From the NCBI GenBank assembly GCA_905176665.1, contig CAJINA010000259.1:212363-276362 (forward strand): a DNA stretch of 64,000 nt, read 5' to 3'. Below are positions 62,264 through 64,000 of this stretch, in pieces. The position numbers were made by a program, and so were the translations under genes. The number at the start of each line of letters is the position of its first letter. Within the stretch, counting starts at the first letter, position 1. The stretch is from Olavius algarvensis Delta 4 endosymbiont. GTDB lineage: Bacteria > Desulfobacterota > Desulfobacteria > Desulfobacterales > CAJINA01. Below the pieces are notes generated by a model. That model searched no databases. It saw only the letters and a program-made list of their open reading frames with translations, and was not told the origin of the DNA.

Positions 62264-62292
62264 CGCACAGCGCGGCCGACCTGCGCTGTGCG
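62264..62292 (+). terminator. Hairpin after rpsT
   Basis: A 10-bp perfect stem (CGCACAGCGC / GCGCTGTGCG) with a 9-nt loop, 11 nt after the rpsT stop. There is no T run, so it is at best a weak or factor-assisted terminator, or protects the 3' end. Confidence 0.5.
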
Positions 62293-62399
62293 ACCGGACA
62301 ACCGGCCGCCCGGTATATCGTCTAGCCCTACCCCCAGAAACTCCCAATGAGCGGTGGCAACGCACATCAACAGGCGCGCAGCCGATTTAGTCGTCTTAT

Positions 62400-62906
62400 T
62401 TAGAAATTGTCGGTTATACTTTTATAGACTGCTTCCGCCAGGCGTTTAGACACTCTCTCGATGGCAGCCTGCCGGTTCAGATCGGTGCCGCTGCGATTAG
62501 CGGCCACATCATAGGCTTCATAGTCGGACAGTCCCCTGCGCCGCCAGAGCACCTCTCCGTTTTTGCTCTCGAGTTGCATGTCAATGGACAGGGTAACGCG
62601 TCTTTGGGAGGCCGTACTCGTACCGGAATGGGCGATGTCGGTATCTTGAACAGTCCTGATCACGCCGGACAAGACCGCATCCGCATTTTCGGGCGGGGCG
62701 ATGCGGGCGCTTTCGCGTCGGGTGAATTCGTAGACGATATCGCTGTTCAGTTGGGTCTGAATGCCGGATTCCGCGGTACGGTTTTCCGGCATCAGGACAC
62801 TGATGGATTCAGCGCCCCCGGGCAGACGGCCGCCACCGGCGAACCGATACCCGCAGGCAGCCAGCAGCAGGCAGGCCAACAGAATCGGATAGTGAATACG
62901 CTTCAT
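62400..62906 (-). CDS. lptE: LPS-assembly lipoprotein LptE
   Basis: 168 residues with a lipobox (LLLAACGYRF; acylated Cys18). LptE plugs the LptD barrel and helps insert LPS in the outer membrane. The pattern GGRLPGGAESISVLMPEN, then SGIQTQLNSDIVYEFTRR, and the strand-rich ESKNGEVLWRRRG fits the LptE/RlpB family. ATG at 62906 is 2 nt after the leuS stop, the common leuS-lptE order. It implies an outer membrane with LPS. Confidence 0.9.
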   Translation of the reverse strand: MKRIHYPILLACLLLAACGYRFAGGGRLPGGAESISVLMPENRTAESGIQTQLNSDIVYEFTRRESARIAPPENADAVLSGVIRTVQDTDIAHSGTSTASQRRVTLSIDMQLESKNGEVLWRRRGLSDYEAYDVAANRSGTDLNRQAAIERVSKRLAEAVYKSITDNF

Positions 62907-62908
62907 GC

Positions 62909-64000
62909 TTAAACCACTATGTTGACAAGCTTCTTTTTGACGACAATGACCTTTTTGATGGGTTTGTCCGCGATAAATTTCTGTACGTTGCTTTCCGCCA
63001 GGGCCAGCTCTTTCAAGACCTGGTCGTCCGTGTCCGCCCCAGCGGTAAATTTCCCCCGCAGTTTGCCGTTCACCTGGGCCACGATGGTCACTTCGTCCTG
63101 GATCAGGGCATCTTCGCGATATGGGGGCCAGGGGGCCAGCAGGACAGAGTCGGTGTAACCCAGCGAGGCCCACAATTCCTCGCAAAAGTGGGGCACGATG
63201 GGAGCGAGCAGCAGCACGATGGTCTCCATGATAAAACGCATGACCGGTCCCTTGGCCGGTTCTTTTTCCCCGGGTGCGCAGGTGGTGTTGGACACCGCGT
63301 TCACCAGTTCCATAACGGCGCTGATGGCCGTATTGAAGTGAAAACGCCGGTCGATATCGCGGGTAACCCGTTCAATGGTATGGTGACCAAGCTTGAAAAT
63401 AGCCAGTAAATCGGGCGGCAACTCTTCCAGGGCCCCCGTGTAAGGAGCCTCCTCCCGGATCCCCGCCATCAATCCCGCGGCCAGCCGCCAGACCCGGTTG
63501 AGGAAACGAGCGCCGCCTTCCACCCCCTGTTCGCTCCATTCCAGATCCCGTTCCGGCGGTGCCGCAAACAGGCAGAAAAGGCGGGTTGTGTCTGCGCCGT
63601 AACGGTCCAGGAGCAGATTGGGATCGATCACGTTTTTCTTGGATTTGGACATTTTTTCCACCCGGCCGACAGTCACCGGGTTGCCGCACAGGGTACAGCT
63701 GTTTTCCCCGTTTTGCTCTGCGACCTCCGTGGGCAGGACAAAACCATGCTCCGGACAGGCCAGGGTCTCTTTGCATACCATCCCCTGGGTGAGCAGCCGG
63801 GTGAAAGGCTCTTTGTAATTGACCAGTCCCAGTTCCTTTAATACCCGGGTAAAATACCGGGAGTACAGCAAATGCAAGATGGCGTGTTCAACTCCGCCGA
63901 TATACTGATCGACCGGCATCCAGTAGTCCACCGCCGCCTTGTCGAACATGGCGGTATCGCACCGCGGGCTGCAGTACCGCTCAAAATACCAGGAAGACTC
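62909..64000 (-). CDS. leuS: Leucyl-tRNA synthetase, C-terminal 364 codons (5' end outside window)
   Basis: The frame is open to the right edge and continues beyond it. It contains the tail of the class I synthetase: SSWYFERYCSP, YWMPVDQYIGGVEHA, the catalytic lysine loop EKMSKSKKNVIDP, the anticodon-binding helical bundle (HFNTAISAVMELVNAV) and the C-terminal VQVNGK-type domain (VAQVNGKLRGKF). A Cys-rich insert (CPEHG..CTLCGN) is a typical zinc-ribbon of bacterial LeuRS. The start lies beyond 64000. Confidence 0.97.
   Translation of the reverse strand, partial: ESSWYFERYCSPRCDTAMFDKAAVDYWMPVDQYIGGVEHAILHLLYSRYFTRVLKELGLVNYKEPFTRLLTQGMVCKETLACPEHGFVLPTEVAEQNGENSCTLCGNPVTVGRVEKMSKSKKNVIDPNLLLDRYGADTTRLFCLFAAPPERDLEWSEQGVEGGARFLNRVWRLAAGLMAGIREEAPYTGALEELPPDLLAIFKLGHHTIERVTRDIDRRFHFNTAISAVMELVNAVSNTTCAPGEKEPAKGPVMRFIMETIVLLLAPIVPHFCEELWASLGYTDSVLLAPWPPYREDALIQDEVTIVAQVNGKLRGKFTAGADTDDQVLKELALAESNVQKFIADKPIKKVIVVKKKLVNIVV

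Overview
The window looks like a chromosomal segment of a motile, Gram-negative, probably sulfate-reducing deltaproteobacterium (Desulfobacterota, most likely a Desulfobacterales / Desulfosarcina-type lineage). This rests on several lines: a ~217-residue assimilatory-type siroheme reductase, DUF3786 and DUF3783 proteins, an amphi-Trp/XXXCH protein, sigma-54 and sigma-28 promoters, an LPS-type lptE, and a thioredoxin-fold gene whose first active-site Cys codon is UGA, which points to selenocysteine use. The genus is inference, not read from a marker gene.

Layout. 1-9.8 kb (minus strand) is a surface-glycan locus: a MerR-type regulator, a DegT-type sugar aminotransferase, a B12-binding radical SAM enzyme, a PglD/VioB-like acetyltransferase, a family 2 glycosyltransferase broken by an in-frame TGA, a methyltransferase, and a giant multi-enzyme ORF that runs off the left edge (at least 1445 codons: pyruvyltransferase-like, methyltransferase, GT-A, GT9 and GT2 domains). 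10.1-13.1 kb carries a BKACE (DUF849) enzyme, UDP-glucuronate decarboxylase and galE. 13.4-24.2 kb is a cell-envelope and motility region: two strong sigma-54 promoters, an M15 carboxypeptidase followed by a Csd4/Pgp1-like M99 carboxypeptidase (cell-shape enzymes), an SH3 membrane protein, an NtrC-type regulator, a PilZ protein, a cysteine desulfurase, and a chemoreceptor gene with a sigma-28 promoter and a one-base frameshift.

24.3-26.7 kb has tRNA-Pro(CGG), purA, tadA and tRNA-Arg(ACG), the usual bacterial substrate of TadA. 26.9-33.5 kb is one large, relatively AT-rich gene for a ~2177-residue secreted protein with seven propeller-type repeats, thrombospondin type 3 calcium repeats and a LamG-like domain; about 1 kb of nearly gene-free DNA lies upstream of it. 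34.5-36.7 kb holds a cyclic-nucleotide-binding protein, an amphi-Trp/XXXCH protein and an aldo/keto reductase. 37.0-39.7 kb holds a eukaryote-style HisH-HisF fusion overlapping the putative selenoprotein. 40.0-44.6 kb encodes an O-GlcNAc-transferase-like protein (TPR + GT41) fused to a GT4 domain, followed by a second B12 radical SAM protein with an altered cluster motif.

45.0-51.8 kb is mostly housekeeping (recQ; tpx-VOC-fumC; pruA), with a sigma-54 promoter and a Rex-like palindrome upstream of tpx. 52.0-57.3 kb has small conserved proteins, an aldo/keto reductase, a small sulfite reductase, an rRNA/tRNA-type methyltransferase and a MORN-repeat protein. 57.4-64 kb has fcl-gmd (GDP-fucose), a TPR protein, ftsB, murJ, rpsT, lptE and the 3' part of leuS.

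Common themes are glycan building (dTDP-amino sugar, UDP-xylose, UDP-galactose and GDP-fucose supply; two giant glycosyltransferase fusions) and envelope shape and motility under alternative sigma factors. Four otherwise intact genes carry a disruption: TGA at 5514-5516, a frameshift near 22985, TAG at 38896-38898, and a Cys-to-Arg change at 43903. One more, the UGA at 39247-39249, looks like genuine recoding.
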